Shown piece after piece: positions 6,355 through 6,870 of a stretch of 6,870 nt of DNA. The stretch is taken from positions 1-6,870 of the forward strand of contig PXBV01000324.1 of NCBI GenBank assembly GCA_003565575.1. The letters run 5' to 3'. Source of the DNA: Psychroflexus sp. GTDB taxonomy: Bacteria > Bacteroidota > Bacteroidia > Flavobacteriales > Flavobacteriaceae. Under the pieces are notes generated by a model. That model was not told the DNA's origin. It searched no databases and saw only the letters and a list, made by a program, of their open reading frames with translations. The position numbers were made by a program, and so were the translations under genes. The stretch's first letter is position 1; each line of letters starts with the position of its first letter.

Positions 6355-6518
6355 GGGGTTACATTATGTAATCCTCGTAGATTTAAATCCTAAGCTTTGC
6401 TTAGGGTAACATGTCCCGAGCAGTTGGCGAGGGAAAAACGGAGAAAAAAATACATTCAGGGCGAAGTGTTTTTTGTCCTGAATTTTTTTAATAAATAAGT
6501 AATAATCAAAAATCAATT
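6355..6518 (+). promoter_or_regulatory. Structured leader between rpsJ and rplC (ribosomal-protein attenuator candidate)
   Basis: Within an operon whose other gaps are 3-19 nt, this spacer can form several helices. Hairpin P1 pairs 6355-6363 with 6367-6375 (9 bp, two G-U pairs, loop UUA). Hairpin P2 pairs 6387-6395 with 6399-6407 (9 bp, one G-U, loop UUU; core CCTAAGC/GCTTAGG). UCCC (6414-6417) can pair with GGGA (6431-6434). A long-range helix TCCTCGT (6372-6378) / GCGAGGG (6427-6433) would enclose P2 and use bases of both P1 and the UCCC/GGGA stem, so these folds exclude one another. AATCCT is repeated (6370-6375 and 6386-6391), giving further alternative pairing with the G-rich arms. The unit ends in an intrinsic terminator just before rplC. 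By analogy with the E. coli S10 leader controlled by L4, a downstream product (L3 or L4) may regulate read-through; that ligand is inference. Confidence 0.65.
6454..6489 (+). terminator. Intrinsic terminator (attenuator) ahead of rplC
   Basis: ATTCAGGGC (6454-6462) pairs with GTCCTGAAT (6475-6483) in a 9-bp stem with one G-U. The stem can extend inward through GAAG/TTTT to 13 bp with a 4-nt loop. A run of seven T (6483-6489) overlaps and follows the 3' arm directly, the standard Rho-independent layout. It lies inside an operon, 29 nt before the rplC start, so it must be read through at least part of the time for L3 and the following genes to be made, unless a promoter missed here lies downstream of it. 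Confidence 0.8.
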
Positions 6519-6870
6519 ATGTCTGGGTTAATAGGAAAAAAAATCGGCATGACTAGTCTCTACGACGAGAACGGGAAAAACATTCCTTGTACTGTTATAG
6601 AAGCTGGACCATGCGTAGTTACCCAAGTCAGAACCAAAGAGGTTGACGGGTATGAAGCGCTTCAACTTGGTTTCGATGACAAATCAGACAAAAATGCCAC
6701 TAAAGCAGACCTTGGTCACTTTAAGAAAGCTGGTACTTCTGTCAAAAGAAAAGTCATGGAATTCCAAGGATTCAAAGAAGAGTATAAGTTAGGTGATCAG
6801 CTCACTGTAGACTTATTTAAAGAGAATGAATTTGTAGACGTGAGCGCTACATCTAAAGGAAAGGGATTCC
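6519..6870 (+). CDS. rplC: 50S ribosomal protein L3, N-terminal part (3' truncated by window edge)
   Basis: The reading frame stays open from ATG at 6519 to the window edge, giving 117 complete codons of an expected total of about 205. The N-terminus SGLIGKKIGMTSLYDENGK followed by IPCTVIEAGPCVVTQVRT is the standard opening of bacterial L3 and fixes the start. L3 is one of the first proteins to join the 50S subunit, near the 3' end of 23S rRNA, and its central loop (outside the window) reaches toward the peptidyl transferase centre. The ATG is preceded by A/T-rich sequence (AAATCAATT) with no Shine-Dalgarno motif. Codon choice looks somewhat richer in C-ending codons (GAC, GTC, TTC) than in fusA. 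Expression should depend on read-through of the terminator just upstream. rplD, rplW and rplB would be expected to follow. Confidence 0.98.
   Translation, partial: MSGLIGKKIGMTSLYDENGKNIPCTVIEAGPCVVTQVRTKEVDGYEALQLGFDDKSDKNATKADLGHFKKAGTSVKRKVMEFQGFKEEYKLGDQLTVDLFKENEFVDVSATSKGKGF

Noticed and set aside
6366..6371. A minimal start-stop ATG-TAA inside hairpin P1.
   Set aside because: It is part of the TTACAT/ATGTAA palindrome that forms the stem, so chance is the simpler explanation.
6391..6400. AAGCTTTG at 6393-6400 resembles the -7 promoter element TAnnTTTG and could suggest a separate rplC promoter.
   Set aside because: The first base is wrong, no TTG/TTTG lies 17-23 nt upstream, and the bases are fully explained as the loop and arms of hairpin P2. 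A transcript from it would still meet the terminator at 6454-6489.

Overview
The window is a piece of a low-GC Bacteroidota chromosome, most likely from a marine- or soil-type Flavobacteriia (Flavobacteriaceae-like). Four things point there: the fusA-rpsJ junction has no tuf between the genes; none of the starts has a recognisable Shine-Dalgarno sequence (the upstream bases are A-rich instead); the rpsL promoter fits the Bacteroidota pattern TTTG-N19-TAnnTTTG; and the protein types (a rhomboid with an acidic tail, a small POTRA/barrel outer membrane protein) fit the group. The species cannot be named from this sequence.

Layout. Positions 1-327 (+) hold the C-terminal end of a rhomboid-family membrane protease. 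Its stop codon lies 3 bases from the stop of a convergent rlmB/trmH-type 23S rRNA 2'-O-methyltransferase (331-1071, -). Behind rlmB on the same strand is an Omp85-superfamily outer membrane protein with a signal peptide, POTRA-like region and barrel (1166-2821, -). A 219-bp divergent intergenic region (2822-3040) carries nested palindromes and, at its right side, a clear promoter for the ribosomal operon. From 3041 to the right edge runs a fused str-S10 operon: rpsL (S12), rpsG (S7), fusA (EF-G), rpsJ (S10) and the first 117 codons of rplC (L3).

The operon genes work together in translation. S12 and S7 are 30S subunit proteins (decoding centre and head), EF-G drives translocation, S10 is both a 30S head protein and the NusE antitermination factor, and L3 is an early 50S assembly protein near the peptidyl transferase centre. 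The first four genes are tightly packed (3-19 nt gaps). The one exception is the 177-nt gap between rpsJ and rplC. It can fold into two strong hairpins, a possible long-range helix that competes with them, and a textbook intrinsic terminator ending 29 nt before the rplC start. This looks like an internal attenuator or ribosomal-protein leader that separates the str-rpsJ part from the rest of the S10 operon, and it is the most interesting feature here.

No mobile elements, CRISPR arrays, tRNA or rRNA genes were seen. Apart from the rpsJ-rplC leader, the content is ordinary core genome.
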